Position numbers and translations under genes: made by a program. Shown here in pieces: positions 43,343-52,745 of a DNA stretch of 64,000 nt (positions are counted from its first letter, which is position 1; the number at the start of each line of letters is the position of its first letter). The DNA comes from Streptomyces sp. ITFR-21 (GTDB lineage: Bacteria; Actinomycetota; Actinomycetes; Streptomycetales; Streptomycetaceae), in contig NZ_CP134605.1 in assembly GCF_031844685.1 (NCBI RefSeq), positions 2,748,001 through 2,812,000 of the forward strand, written 5' to 3'. Under the pieces are notes generated by a model. That model searched no databases. It was not told the origin of the DNA and saw only the letters and a list, made by a program, of their open reading frames with translations.

Positions 43343-46051
43343 TCAGATCAGGCCGCGTTCACCGACGATCGACCTCCACGACACCAGCAATCGCTCGGCT
43401 GCACTCGACTCGCGGCTCTTCGTTGCGTTTGAACTGGAACGCAGCGCCCGGCCCGACAAGGTCATAATGACCTGGCGGAGTGCGACGACATCAACGTTTA
43501 CCGACATCAGGTAGGGCCGAATCTCTGCGGGACGATGCTCTGCACGCCAGAGCACAGCATGCGCTACATCGATCAGGGGGGGTGCGACGGACGACTCCAT
43601 CTCGTAGAGCGGCATCGTCCCACTGGCTTCGGAGTCTGGCTGCCCCAAACGTCCGTCGTCCCCGCGGTCTTCGAAGTCTCTCAAGACAACGGTGGACTTG
43701 ACCTTGGACACGAGGGGATTGGGACCTGCTGTCAGGCCCCCGGACCCATCGAGGTTAGCTCCAGCCATCCGGGCAAGGTTGTTGGCCTCATCGAAGGGGA
43801 CGGCCGCGTATCCATAGGAGAACTGGGCTGCCAAGTAGTAGCGGGTGACAGGGTCGGTGCCAGCCAGTCCCTCGACGATCTCATCGAGGACCCGGCTCTG
43901 GACCATCTCCAGGAACCGCTCAGCGGGCAGTACCTCGCCGTTGTCCTGCTCGACGCGCTCGTACCGGGTCAGTGCGCGTAGTCCGGCCCCGACGGTGGCG
44001 ATGACCAGGTCGGAGCCTGTGATGCCGAGTTCCTCAAGCCGTGCACGTCGCTCCAGGATGATCTGGCCGAGCTCGGCCATGACTTCGGCTTCGCTACCCA
44101 CCCCTGCGTCAGGTCTGCGCTTGCGCGCGACGAGGAAGATGGAGGAGGCCAGGCTGGCTGTTCCGCGGCCTACTGCCCTCTCCGGCATCTCGGTGTCGAG
44201 CGGCCATGCCTCCGTGATGGTGAAGCCAGCGGTCCTGAGCGATTCGACCAAGCTGGACCACCCCGAGGTGGTCTTGTGCGCGTAGACGCAGACAAGAGGA
44301 GCGCCGGGCTTGAGTACCCGGTGAGCTTCCTTGAAAGCCCTTTCCATGAGGTCTTCGTAGTGTCGGCGGGCATCGCTTTTACTACCGGAGTGACGGTAGG
44401 CAGCGACCACGGCCTCGTTCCTCTTCGGTGTCAACTCACCACCGAGATCTGTGGGGTAGAGGAATCCCACAGACCGTTTTAGCCAGACATAGAAGAAGTC
44501 GGAGAGATCAGCATAGGATATGTTGTCGTAGTAGGGCGGGTCAGTGATAACCGCATCTTGAGAGTCATTGGGAAGCGGCAGGGATGCGGCAGAACCTCGC
44601 ACGCATGTGGCCGAATTCGGGAGAGTCGCCAGTTTTTCGATGAGGTCGGCGGTCTCTTTGAGGTACTTGCGTACGTCCCCCGAAGCGCCTGCAAAGGGGT
44701 TAGCTTCGTAGAAATCCCAGACCATCGGCAGTGCTTGGCGGGCGAAAGTATTCGTTCCGCCTTCATTCTTCGTGTCGAGGCGGCACAGGCTCGACAGCCG
44801 ATCGGCTACCCGGTTCAGCGCCATTGCCAGGGCTGTGGAGAGTGCAGCGGCACGCCCCGGGTCCATGCCCTCGGCGCAGGCCCTGTCATGGACAGTGCGG
44901 ATGCCTGCGGCCAGGGTGCTTAGCGCAAGAAGTTGCCTAGGGGTGAAGAGGTCACGGTACTGGGAGAATCCGTAGACCATGCACGTGCCGCCGGTGATAC
45001 GCATGGTCCCGGGAAGCGGTTCGTTGAGGGGCTCGATCGGCAGTTCTTCCAGGCGCTTCAGACACTCCGCGTCGTCCGGGAGTTGGTACTCGCCAACGGC
45101 AAGGTAGTCGCGTCCCCGACGGCTCGGTTTTGCTGCAAGGGCAGCGAGCGGGGCCGTTCCCATGCGACCGGCTCTCGCCTCGTCCTTGACGTGTTTGCTC
45201 GTGACTGGAGCACCGCAAATGCGGCAAGTGACTTCGCCGCCCCGGGAGCCTTCAGCGGGGTCAAAGCCGAGGTCGGCTTCAGTTGCCGCCGTGACGACCT
45301 CGTAGCTCAGCGAGAGCACGTCGCGGTCGACTATGGGCTTGAGGGCAACGAACCGGTTCTTCTTCCGGCCAAGCCAGGTCTGTCGCACAAGGTGGGCGTC
45401 ATGTTCGGGCTCCGCCGGATTGGGGCAGCGCACGGTGCGCGTCCAGAGGTACGCCAGGGGGAGGCGCCGCTCGGTCTCTCCGTCGGCAAGGAATCGCTGA
45501 CCCGTTGCGCCGTCGACCGTAGGGTAGAAGTCACGCAGATCGTCCCAGGCGGAATCGACCCATGTCTTGCCCCACTGACGGACGTCGCCTGCGAGCCCGG
45601 GGTAGTTTTGCGGAAACTCCATGAGGGTTCGCTCGATGAGGTGAGCCACCGGGTTCAGCTCGTTAGCCGTGACCTCGCACCCCAGACGCAGCGCTTCCAG
45701 GGGGATGGCACCTCCGCCGGAGAAGAGGTCAACGACTTTCGGCGGGCCGTCCTCGCTCGCAGCGAGAACTTCGCTTCGCGCCGTACGAATGGCGTGGTCA
45801 TCAGCTCCCCAAGTGCACAGAGCTTCGAAGAAGCTTGACTCCTCATCAAGAGTCCGGGTCCGACCCTCCGCCGGCGCCAGGGCTGCGTACACTGCGGCGC
45901 GGGAGGCTGCGAGCGGCCGGCGAGCCCACCAGAGGTGGAGTGAAGCCGGATGTCCGACGCGGCCCCCCACTTTCTCGCTGGCACTAGTTCGGCTGATGAC
46001 GTCGATCGGGATGACATCTTCGATGAGCCGCTTGTCACTACTGTCGCGCAC
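43343..46051 (-). CDS. DUF1156 adenine/cytosine-N4 DNA methyltransferase
   Basis: The protein has 902 residues from GTG 46051. The N-terminal DUF1156 segment reads LIEDVIPIDVISRTSASEKV and HPASLHLWWARRPLAASRAA. SAM-binding motif I is KVVDLFSGGGAIPLEALRLG, and the catalytic motif IV is DPPYYDNISYADLSDFFYVW (DPPY), typical of N6-adenine or N4-cytosine methylation. A CRICGAP segment near 270 may bind zinc. The start is one base after the helicase stop, with AGAGG upstream, so the two are coupled. It probably marks host DNA so that the accompanying helicase/nuclease machinery spares it. Confidence 0.88.
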   Translation of the reverse strand: MRDSSDKRLIEDVIPIDVISRTSASEKVGGRVGHPASLHLWWARRPLAASRAAVYAALAPAEGRTRTLDEESSFFEALCTWGADDHAIRTARSEVLAASEDGPPKVVDLFSGGGAIPLEALRLGCEVTANELNPVAHLIERTLMEFPQNYPGLAGDVRQWGKTWVDSAWDDLRDFYPTVDGATGQRFLADGETERRLPLAYLWTRTVRCPNPAEPEHDAHLVRQTWLGRKKNRFVALKPIVDRDVLSLSYEVVTAATEADLGFDPAEGSRGGEVTCRICGAPVTSKHVKDEARAGRMGTAPLAALAAKPSRRGRDYLAVGEYQLPDDAECLKRLEELPIEPLNEPLPGTMRITGGTCMVYGFSQYRDLFTPRQLLALSTLAAGIRTVHDRACAEGMDPGRAAALSTALAMALNRVADRLSSLCRLDTKNEGGTNTFARQALPMVWDFYEANPFAGASGDVRKYLKETADLIEKLATLPNSATCVRGSAASLPLPNDSQDAVITDPPYYDNISYADLSDFFYVWLKRSVGFLYPTDLGGELTPKRNEAVVAAYRHSGSKSDARRHYEDLMERAFKEAHRVLKPGAPLVCVYAHKTTSGWSSLVESLRTAGFTITEAWPLDTEMPERAVGRGTASLASSIFLVARKRRPDAGVGSEAEVMAELGQIILERRARLEELGITGSDLVIATVGAGLRALTRYERVEQDNGEVLPAERFLEMVQSRVLDEIVEGLAGTDPVTRYYLAAQFSYGYAAVPFDEANNLARMAGANLDGSGGLTAGPNPLVSKVKSTVVLRDFEDRGDDGRLGQPDSEASGTMPLYEMESSVAPPLIDVAHAVLWRAEHRPAEIRPYLMSVNVDVVALRQVIMTLSGRALRSSSNATKSRESSAAERLLVSWRSIVGERGLI

Positions 46052-46052
46052 T

Positions 46053-49000
46053 CTATTCCTCTCGCTCCGCAGCTCTTGTCTCTACAACCGCGTGAGCTCG
46101 GATGCTAGCGCCTGGTACGCGGTAGCCAGTGACCTGCCGGATTTCAGACACATTGGGCAGCGTGTGGAACGGATCTCGCACCCTCATCAGTACAGGGTTC
46201 GTCGTCGCGCTGTAGACGACATACAGCCAGAAGCCCGCAGCCCAACGCTGAGCGGCGTACCACTCGGTCCGGTACAGGCCAACATCACCCGAGGCGGAGC
46301 CGCGGCCCTTCACCTCGATCCTGCGGACCTGCGTGTCGCCATCGGGAAGCGTGCGCGTCGAGCGAACGTCGAAGCCGCTGCCGTCCATCAGGTGTCCGAG
46401 GTACTCGGGATCCCAGCCCTGCTCCACCTCGAAAGCCATGGCGACCGCGATCGCGGCATCTTCAACTTCCTTGCTGTTGGCTCGCATAACGTCGATGTCA
46501 GGATGCTCGGGTGCCCGGGGTGGCACCACGGAGGCCGAGCCGAGGTGCGTCACCTTCCCTGAGCGGACGACCCCAAGGCGATTCAACGACTCCAGCTTGG
46601 AGGCTCGGCGACGTTGCAGCTCTTTGAGCTGCCGCGCCGCGTTGTCCCGCTGGAGCCGGTAGGAGTCATCGCCTGCAGCGACCCTGGCATCGTAGGTGTC
46701 CCATCGGCTCTCCAGGCGGCGCTTCTGAGCATTCATCGCCTCCTCCAGGTACGAGCCCCGGAGTTTGGCTTGATCGAGCCGGTTGTTCCGCTCTGCTGTG
46801 CTCCGTGACAACTGGACCTCCACCCTCAACCAGTCGGTCAGCGTTTTGATCTGATCTGGCGTGAGACGGGCCGCCTTATGCGCCTCCTCGGGGGGTGCAG
46901 GTGTGAGGGTGTGAAGTACGTCAGCCGGGCCTCGATGGAGGCCGTCGCGGTCCTCTATCACCGCCACAACTTCGGCGAACACAAGTTCCGAGGCACCGTG
47001 GACGTCTTCGCCTACCACCTCGTAGGCGAACAGGTGCACGAAGTAGGGGGCTCGAGCGCCGGGGTCCACGAACGCCGCGGCGCTCTGGGGGACGTTTTCT
47101 GCAGCAAGATCACGCTCAAGCGACTCCGCGAGCGCCGCGAACAGCGGGTGGCCCGGCGAGCAGAGCACAGCGTCCTCGTTCTCGACGCGACTCCGCTCTT
47201 CTTTCCTGAAGGTGAGCTTGCGGTATTCAGATTCTGGACGACCCCGGCGCTTGACGGCCGCGAGATCTTCGCTCCGCAGCGCGACGGGAACGTGCTCGAT
47301 TCGCAGCAGTTGGTCTGCTCTGCGCTCCACACGGAGACGCTGGCGACTGGCAGCACGCAGGAAGAACGCCTCTGCGTACTCAGGCATGAGACGGCGCTCG
47401 TCGGAGAGAAAGTTCTGGCCGCGCACCCAGTCGATGTCGACGTACTTCTTCGCGAGGGCGATGCCTGTGTCCCTCTCGTACTCGGCCAGCTTCTCAGAGT
47501 TGAGCCGGTTGATCGCTGCGACCGCCGCGTCCCTGTTCGCTCGGGTCGGGTTGGCTAGTGTCTCCTTGACGAGCCGTTCGAAGTCGATGCCGTTGATGGT
47601 GAGGAGCTCACCGATCACGTCATAGACGCGGCCGTCGAGATCGGCGCGCATCGCTTCAAGTCGCGCGTGAAGACCCGCCAGCAACTCGCCTTCGACCGTG
47701 TTGGTGGCGCAGAAATTGAAGATCCAGCAGTCAGCGCTCTGCCCGATCCGGTGCACTCGACCCATGCGCTGCTCAAGGCGTACCGGGTTCCAGGGAAGGT
47801 CATAGTTGATCATCAGATGGCAGAACTGGAGGTTGATGCCCTCGCCAGCCGCCTCCGTCGCTATGCAGATCTGTTTGGTTTGCCGGAAGTCATGCTGGAT
47901 TTTCTTCCGCTCCGCGGGCGAGTGGCCGCCATGGATGGTGCACACCGAGTAGCCCTGTCCGCGGAGATTTGCCTCCAGGTAATTCAGAGTGTCGCGGTGC
48001 TCGGTGAAAATGAGGAGCTTTCCGCGGCCATCTCGCAGTTCCTCGAACTCCGCCCTAGCAAGGCAGTCCCGCAAGGCTACCAGTTTCCGCTCGTCCCCTT
48101 GGGCTCGAACTCTGTCCGCATGAGAGACAAGCTTGCGGAGTTCGCTCACCTCGGTGCGCAACTGGGAGATTTGCTCTGCGCTGCTGACTTCTGTGGCTAG
48201 GGCATCATCGACGAGTTCGTCAATGTCTTCCGACTCGGCTTCTCCGTCGTCTTCGAAGTCCGAACTCGCCGGCATGCGCCCCAATGTCGCCAGGCGCCTG
48301 GACCGTTCGGCGGGTGCCATGGTGCTCAGTTGATCGATCAGATCATTCAGTCGGTCGGCCCGCTTAGCCAGTGAGGACCTGATGGCTCCCAGGCTTGATG
48401 CGAGACGACGCTGGAGGACAGTGCGCGCCAGCGCTACCGCGTTGCCCCGAGATCCTCCGCTCGATCCCAGATAGGTATTGACGTAATCAGTAACGTCTTG
48501 ATATAAGACAAACTCAGCGGTTGAGAGCTGAAAGGGCTGAGTCCGGACGTGCCTCTCGACGAACAATGCGTGGTTCTGCTCGTCGACAAGGTCCTCTTTC
48601 TGACGCCGCAGGAAATACGGATTCCCGTCGTTTGAAATCTGCTTCTTCACGAGATCAGGCGTCGAGAACTGATCGGGATCCAGGAGGCCCAGGAAACGAG
48701 TGAAACGGTCCTCGTCTCCTGAGTGAGGCGTCGCCGTGAGAAGCAGCAATCGATCCGACTGCTGCGCTACACCCTCCACCAAGAGGTAGCGTTTTGTCTT
48801 GACAACCCGCTCATCCCGGCCGCGCTTAGTGAATGCCGAAGCCTTGTGCGCCTCATCAACGATGACCAAATCCCATTGTGAGCGCAGCAGTTCGTCCCGC
48901 ACGTCATCACGTTTGGCGAAGTCGATGCTGCTTATGGCCAGGGGGAAACGCTCCCATGGACTCTGCCCCAGCTGATGACGCACTTGATCGCCCGAGACTA

Positions 49001-49571
49001 TCTCGAACTGCTCATCGAACTTGTCGATCATTTCATCCTGCCACTGCGTGGTCAGCGGGGCGGGACTCAAGATCAAGATCCGCTCTACTGCACCTCGGAG
49101 TTTCAGCTCCTTAAGCAGAAGTCCGGCCATGATCGTCTTGCCGGCGCCAGGGTCATCCGCGAGCACGAAACGTAACCTGGGCTGCGGCAGCATGTGCCGG
49201 TACACCCCCTCGATCTGATGGGGAAGGCCACGAACGCCACTCATGGAGACAGCGAATAGAGGGTCGTGAGCGAACGCGTGCTTGATGCGCTGGGACTCCA
49301 CCCACAAGAACAGATCCTGTGGGTTGGCGAGCTCCGGTGTCGGAGGGACCCGGGCAAGCGCCGCCTCAAGTTCCGACTCCAGTACCTGGGTCTCGTCCGG
49401 CGCGCCGTTGGAGTGGCGGACCCTGACGAGAAACACGCCCCTCCCGATGGGCTCGACGTGCTCCACTCTCACAGGATGCGCAAAATGACCATCGAGCGTG
49501 ATCAAGCGATTCTTGGCCCGCTCGCCTGCATCATCCACGGTCTGTCCCTCCGTCGCTCCCCCAGCGGCCAT
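46053..49571 (-). CDS. SNF2-type helicase with C-terminal DUF3883-like domain (DISARM DrmD-like)
   Basis: The protein has 1172 residues from ATG 49571. Helicase motifs: LADDPGAGKTIMAGLLLKEL (motif I, about 145), DLVIVDEAHKAS (motif II DEAH), LLLTATPHSGDEDRF (III), GKLLIFTEHRDTLNYLEANL (IV), and INYDLPWNPVRLEQRMGRVH with RIGQ (VI). The C-terminus (about 1030-1150) has GFDVRSTR and VRRIEVKGRG, a DUF3883/restriction-nuclease-like pattern with an E-x-K. It opens the minus-strand operon and is divergent from the Septu-like pair across 200 bases. It most likely translocates on or remodels unmodified DNA. Confidence 0.88.
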   Translation of the reverse strand: MAAGGATEGQTVDDAGERAKNRLITLDGHFAHPVRVEHVEPIGRGVFLVRVRHSNGAPDETQVLESELEAALARVPPTPELANPQDLFLWVESQRIKHAFAHDPLFAVSMSGVRGLPHQIEGVYRHMLPQPRLRFVLADDPGAGKTIMAGLLLKELKLRGAVERILILSPAPLTTQWQDEMIDKFDEQFEIVSGDQVRHQLGQSPWERFPLAISSIDFAKRDDVRDELLRSQWDLVIVDEAHKASAFTKRGRDERVVKTKRYLLVEGVAQQSDRLLLLTATPHSGDEDRFTRFLGLLDPDQFSTPDLVKKQISNDGNPYFLRRQKEDLVDEQNHALFVERHVRTQPFQLSTAEFVLYQDVTDYVNTYLGSSGGSRGNAVALARTVLQRRLASSLGAIRSSLAKRADRLNDLIDQLSTMAPAERSRRLATLGRMPASSDFEDDGEAESEDIDELVDDALATEVSSAEQISQLRTEVSELRKLVSHADRVRAQGDERKLVALRDCLARAEFEELRDGRGKLLIFTEHRDTLNYLEANLRGQGYSVCTIHGGHSPAERKKIQHDFRQTKQICIATEAAGEGINLQFCHLMINYDLPWNPVRLEQRMGRVHRIGQSADCWIFNFCATNTVEGELLAGLHARLEAMRADLDGRVYDVIGELLTINGIDFERLVKETLANPTRANRDAAVAAINRLNSEKLAEYERDTGIALAKKYVDIDWVRGQNFLSDERRLMPEYAEAFFLRAASRQRLRVERRADQLLRIEHVPVALRSEDLAAVKRRGRPESEYRKLTFRKEERSRVENEDAVLCSPGHPLFAALAESLERDLAAENVPQSAAAFVDPGARAPYFVHLFAYEVVGEDVHGASELVFAEVVAVIEDRDGLHRGPADVLHTLTPAPPEEAHKAARLTPDQIKTLTDWLRVEVQLSRSTAERNNRLDQAKLRGSYLEEAMNAQKRRLESRWDTYDARVAAGDDSYRLQRDNAARQLKELQRRRASKLESLNRLGVVRSGKVTHLGSASVVPPRAPEHPDIDVMRANSKEVEDAAIAVAMAFEVEQGWDPEYLGHLMDGSGFDVRSTRTLPDGDTQVRRIEVKGRGSASGDVGLYRTEWYAAQRWAAGFWLYVVYSATTNPVLMRVRDPFHTLPNVSEIRQVTGYRVPGASIRAHAVVETRAAEREE

Positions 49572-49770
49572 CCCCTAACCTAGCCGATGCCAGAGACAGG
49601 GCGGCTGGCCTCCTCGCATGCGGCCAAGCCAGCTCAGCAACCGACCCGTTGGGCGAAACCCCGGTCTCCGAACGGGCCTCTTCTGTACGCTGATCTGCCG
49701 CGGGTCGGCTGCGGGGGGGTGCTGACCCCGGCCGGCCACGTGGGAGTGCCGGCGGGCAAGCGGAGGATTC
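49572..49770. promoter_or_regulatory. Divergent intergenic region between two defence modules
   Basis: About 200 bases separate the helicase start from the ptuA-like start; promoters for both modules must lie here. CGGAGGA stands just before the GTG at 49771. No clear operator palindrome is seen. Confidence 0.45.
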
Positions 49771-51339
49771 GTGCAGTTCACAGTGGTGGAGCAGGGCGGA
49801 CGACAGCCCAAGGGCGGGCGTTCCCGAGCCCTTCTCGTCAGAGACGGATGGAACGACTTCGGCTTCATCACCATGTTCCACCTGGTGATCTACGACGAAG
49901 ACGGCCGCCGCCACGGGATCGGCGAGGTGAAGATCGGCGAGCTCGGGATGCACCCGGGCCTGGAGCGGAGCCCAGAGGGACCCGGCCGCATCGTCCGAGT
50001 ACCAGCACAGTTCGCAGCACTGGGTGAACGCCATTTTTCCGTCGGACAGGACGACTCGTACTACGAACGTCTTCGCCAACTCGGTGACGTGGTCCGAACA
50101 TCGGTACTCAGGGCGCTGAATGACATAGCTTTCGACGGGACGATCTTCGGCCGCGTTGAGCATGAGAAGGTGACACGAGAGTCGCTCATGCGATTCCTGA
50201 AGCCGAGCGCAGTCGAAGAGCAGTTTCGCCGCATTGCTCAGGGCGGCGTGAGAGTATCCGGATTCGAGGTGGCCTACGAGGCGCCCACCCCTGCCGGGAA
50301 CGGTGGTAAGTCGGTGACTCTGCCCTTTGACGTATTCCCCAGCTCACGACCGTCAACGAACATCCACGTGCTCATCGGACGCAACAGCGTTGGCAAGTCC
50401 TACCTTTTGAACAGTCTGACACGCTGCGTCGGCGACTACCAGGCCGACCCGCGAGAGGTTGGCCGCATCATAGAATCCGATCGAGGTGCCCGCAGCTCCT
50501 TCGCGAACCTGGTCAGTGTCACCTTCAGCGCCTTCGACGAATTCCCGCTCCTTCGCGACGACTCTGTAGCGATCTCCTACGCCTACGTCGGGCTCAAAAT
50601 CCCGTCCGCCGGTCGGACACCACGCGTCAAAACACCCGGACAACTGAAGAAAGACTTTGCCGACAGCGTCGAAGCCTGCCTGACCGGGGAACGTGCTGAC
50701 CGATGGGCGAAATCCCTACGCACCTTGCAGTACTCCGGTAGCGGTTTCCTAGACGAAGTCTGGCTGGAAGACTTCAAGTCCACCCGAAGTGCCAACACCC
50801 GTCGACGCAAGGCACGACAGCTGTTTGCTGGTCTCAGCTCGGGACACAAGATCGTCCTATTGACCATGACCCGCCTGGTGGAACACGTCACAGAGCGCTC
50901 GCTCGTAGTCCTTGACGAGCCCGAATCCCATCTCCACCCGCCACTACTAGCTGCCTTCATACGAGCTCTGTCCGATCTCCTCACCGAGCGCAATGGGCTG
51001 GCAGTTATCGCCACACACTCGCCCGTCGTTCTCCAGGAAGTCCCAGCGTCCTGCGTATGGAAACTGCGCCGCAACGGAGTCCATCTCGTCGCCGACCGCC
51101 CAACCATTCAGACCTTCGGGGAGAATGTCGGCGTTCTTACCCACGAAATCTTCGGCCTGGAAGTCACTGACTCTGGCTTCCACCGCGACCTAAAATCTGC
51201 AGTGCGCCGGGGACTTTCATACGAGCGCATCCTCGAACGGTTCGGCGGTCAGTTGGGCGGCGAGGCCAAGGCCATCGTCCGGTCCCTCATCGCTGTCCGC
51301 GCCTCTGGCGAACCTCTGGGCGAGGAGGGCCGACTCTGA
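49771..51339 (+). CDS. ptuA: Septu-like ATPase (PtuA-type)
   Basis: The protein has 522 residues, starting at GTG 49771 with CGGAGGA upstream. The ABC/SMC-like ATPase has NIHVLIGRNSVGKSYLLNSL (Walker A, about 200), the signature LFAGLSSGHKIVLLTMTRLV, and SLVVLDEPESHLHPPLLAAF (Walker B), then LAVIATHSPVVLQEVPASC with the switch His. A 170-residue N-terminal domain precedes the ATPase. It overlaps an HNH nuclease gene (TGATG), the two-gene arrangement of the Septu anti-phage system, in which ATPase and nuclease form one complex. Confidence 0.78.
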   Translation: MQFTVVEQGGRQPKGGRSRALLVRDGWNDFGFITMFHLVIYDEDGRRHGIGEVKIGELGMHPGLERSPEGPGRIVRVPAQFAALGERHFSVGQDDSYYERLRQLGDVVRTSVLRALNDIAFDGTIFGRVEHEKVTRESLMRFLKPSAVEEQFRRIAQGGVRVSGFEVAYEAPTPAGNGGKSVTLPFDVFPSSRPSTNIHVLIGRNSVGKSYLLNSLTRCVGDYQADPREVGRIIESDRGARSSFANLVSVTFSAFDEFPLLRDDSVAISYAYVGLKIPSAGRTPRVKTPGQLKKDFADSVEACLTGERADRWAKSLRTLQYSGSGFLDEVWLEDFKSTRSANTRRRKARQLFAGLSSGHKIVLLTMTRLVEHVTERSLVVLDEPESHLHPPLLAAFIRALSDLLTERNGLAVIATHSPVVLQEVPASCVWKLRRNGVHLVADRPTIQTFGENVGVLTHEIFGLEVTDSGFHRDLKSAVRRGLSYERILERFGGQLGGEAKAIVRSLIAVRASGEPLGEEGRL

Positions 51340-52172
51340 TGTGGCCTCTACCGGCCCCCAGCCTCTCCGCCCGTACGATCTACTTGACGTGCATCAGCAA
51401 GTCCCTGCCGAAGACCAAGATCCGGTTGGAAGCACTGGAAGAGGACGTAACCAACGCGGCCGACCGTTTCGAAGCCGCAGCGACGACGGCCGCTCTCCAC
51501 ACACTGACGGACCTCAAGACCAAGCCCTCAGATCGTGCCGACAGAGATGAGCTGACGAAGAACTACACGCAGCGCATGGCGCGAAAGGGCACTCCGGGGA
51601 AAGACGAGTACGACAAGATAAAATCCGCAACCCCGTTCGGGCGCTGTCCTCTGTGCGGTCACCGCGACGTAGAAACCATCGACCACCAACTGCCGAAGAA
51701 GGCGTACCCCCTGCTGGCCGTAGTGCCGGCCAACCTAGTTCCCGCCTGCCGGAGTTGCAATACGGTCAAAGGTGAGAGCGAACCGAAGATCGCCGAGGAT
51801 CAAACTCTCCATCCCTACTTTGACGACATCGGCAAGGAGCAGTGGCTCTTTGCGACCGTCCACGAAGTCGCCCCCGCTTTCCTCGAGTTCTTCATAGTGC
51901 CGCCCCCGGCGTGGGACAACGTTCTGACCAAACGCGCCCTTGGGCACTTCCACAAATTCGGGCTGGCGTCACTGTATGGGTCCCAAGCCGCCCAAGAGAT
52001 GAGCGGTCTCCGGCACATCCTGAAACGCAAAGTCCCCTCCACGGTCGGCGAGTATCTGCGCGACGAGGCTATGGGGTTGGCTGAGGCTAGTCCCAATCTA
52101 TGGCGAACTGCGATGTACCAGGCACTCGCCGAGAACTCCTGGTATGTCGACGGTGGCTTCGCCATAGATTAA
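51339..52172 (+). CDS. ptuB: Septu-like HNH endonuclease (PtuB-type)
   Basis: The protein has 277 residues, with ATG at 51339 overlapping the ATPase stop. The HNH site lies at about 100-150: GRCPLCGHRDVETIDHQLPK (zinc Cys pair, catalytic DH), then NLVPACRSCNTVKGE (Asn and the second Cys pair). Long helical flanks precede and follow. In Septu the nuclease cuts nucleic acid when phage infection relieves ATP-dependent control. The gene ends at 52172 just before an att-like site, so the pair may be cargo of an integrated element. Confidence 0.8.
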   Translation: MWPLPAPSLSARTIYLTCISKSLPKTKIRLEALEEDVTNAADRFEAAATTAALHTLTDLKTKPSDRADRDELTKNYTQRMARKGTPGKDEYDKIKSATPFGRCPLCGHRDVETIDHQLPKKAYPLLAVVPANLVPACRSCNTVKGESEPKIAEDQTLHPYFDDIGKEQWLFATVHEVAPAFLEFFIVPPPAWDNVLTKRALGHFHKFGLASLYGSQAAQEMSGLRHILKRKVPSTVGEYLRDEAMGLAEASPNLWRTAMYQALAENSWYVDGGFAID

Positions 52173-52268
52173 TGACCTACAGTACTTCCCAATCATTGCA
52201 ATCGAATAACCATCCGACGCCGACACGTACCGTGCCTGCGGTCCGGAAAACCGATACGGGGCAGACCT

Positions 52269-52526
52269 ATGACGACATTCCTCAACTGTGGACACGCACT
52301 GGCGATGCCCACCTCCGGGAACGGCCCGATGTGCTCCGCCTGTCCCGATGCGCTCCCCTCGCGCTCCCCTGTGGCCCTCTGCGGGCGTCACAGCCGGGAG
52401 CCGTCACGAAGCCCCGAGGAAAAAGAAAACCCCAGGTCACGGCGAGTGAGTCCTGGGGCCTTCCGGGAGCCGCCTTTTGGATTCGAACCCGAGACCTACG
52501 CATTCAGAGACCATGGGGGTTCGTGA
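52269..52526 (+). CDS. Possible small Cys-rich ORF ending inside the att-like site
   Basis: An 85-residue frame from ATG 52269 starts MTTFLNCGHALAMP and has MCSACP, a CxxC pair that could be a zinc ribbon. Its last 20 residues are read across the tRNA fragment and are not natural protein sequence. A diverged copy of the middle part (ACP.ALPSRSP) occurs at about 57120-57170. It may be a small gene whose end was set by integration. Weak call. Confidence 0.3.
   Translation: MTTFLNCGHALAMPTSGNGPMCSACPDALPSRSPVALCGRHSREPSRSPEEKENPRSRRVSPGAFREPPFGFEPETYAFRDHGGS
52430..52458 (-). terminator. Hairpin next to the degenerate tRNA fragment
   Basis: CCCCAGG and CCTGGGG pair around a 15-base loop, followed on the minus strand by TTTTCTTTTT. 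It is the diverged counterpart of the stronger hairpin at 57228. Confidence 0.6.
52468..52504 (-). other. Att-like site: degenerate 3' fragment of a tRNA gene
   Basis: On the minus strand the sequence reads AATGCGTAGGTCTCGGGTTC, then GAATCCAAAAGGCGGCT: variable region, T-arm and acceptor 3' strand of a tRNA. It matches the copy at 57268 except for two bases, which here break the T-stem (TCGGG against CCAAA). There is no 5' half. It is best explained as a displaced attachment-site half left by integration of an element into the 3' end of a tRNA gene. Confidence 0.75.
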
Positions 52527-52745
52527 CGACTGGTTCTGACTCGTGCTCGGAAGTGCCGTTCTGCCTGATCAGAGCATGTGCAAGCAGTTGAACCATGACG
52601 CCCTGTGCTGCCTCGTCCAAAGGCGTCCGGCCGCACTCTGGCCGCACATGGTCACCCAGACGAGTGCTCCTGCGGTCAGAACGTTGTTGTCACGCTCCTA
52701 CAGCGTAGTCTTCGCGGTGCCGTCCGCGCCCAGAAGTTAGGTGGC

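Noticed and set aside
52468..52504. Second functional tRNA gene
   Set aside because: Lacks the 5' half and has a broken T-stem.
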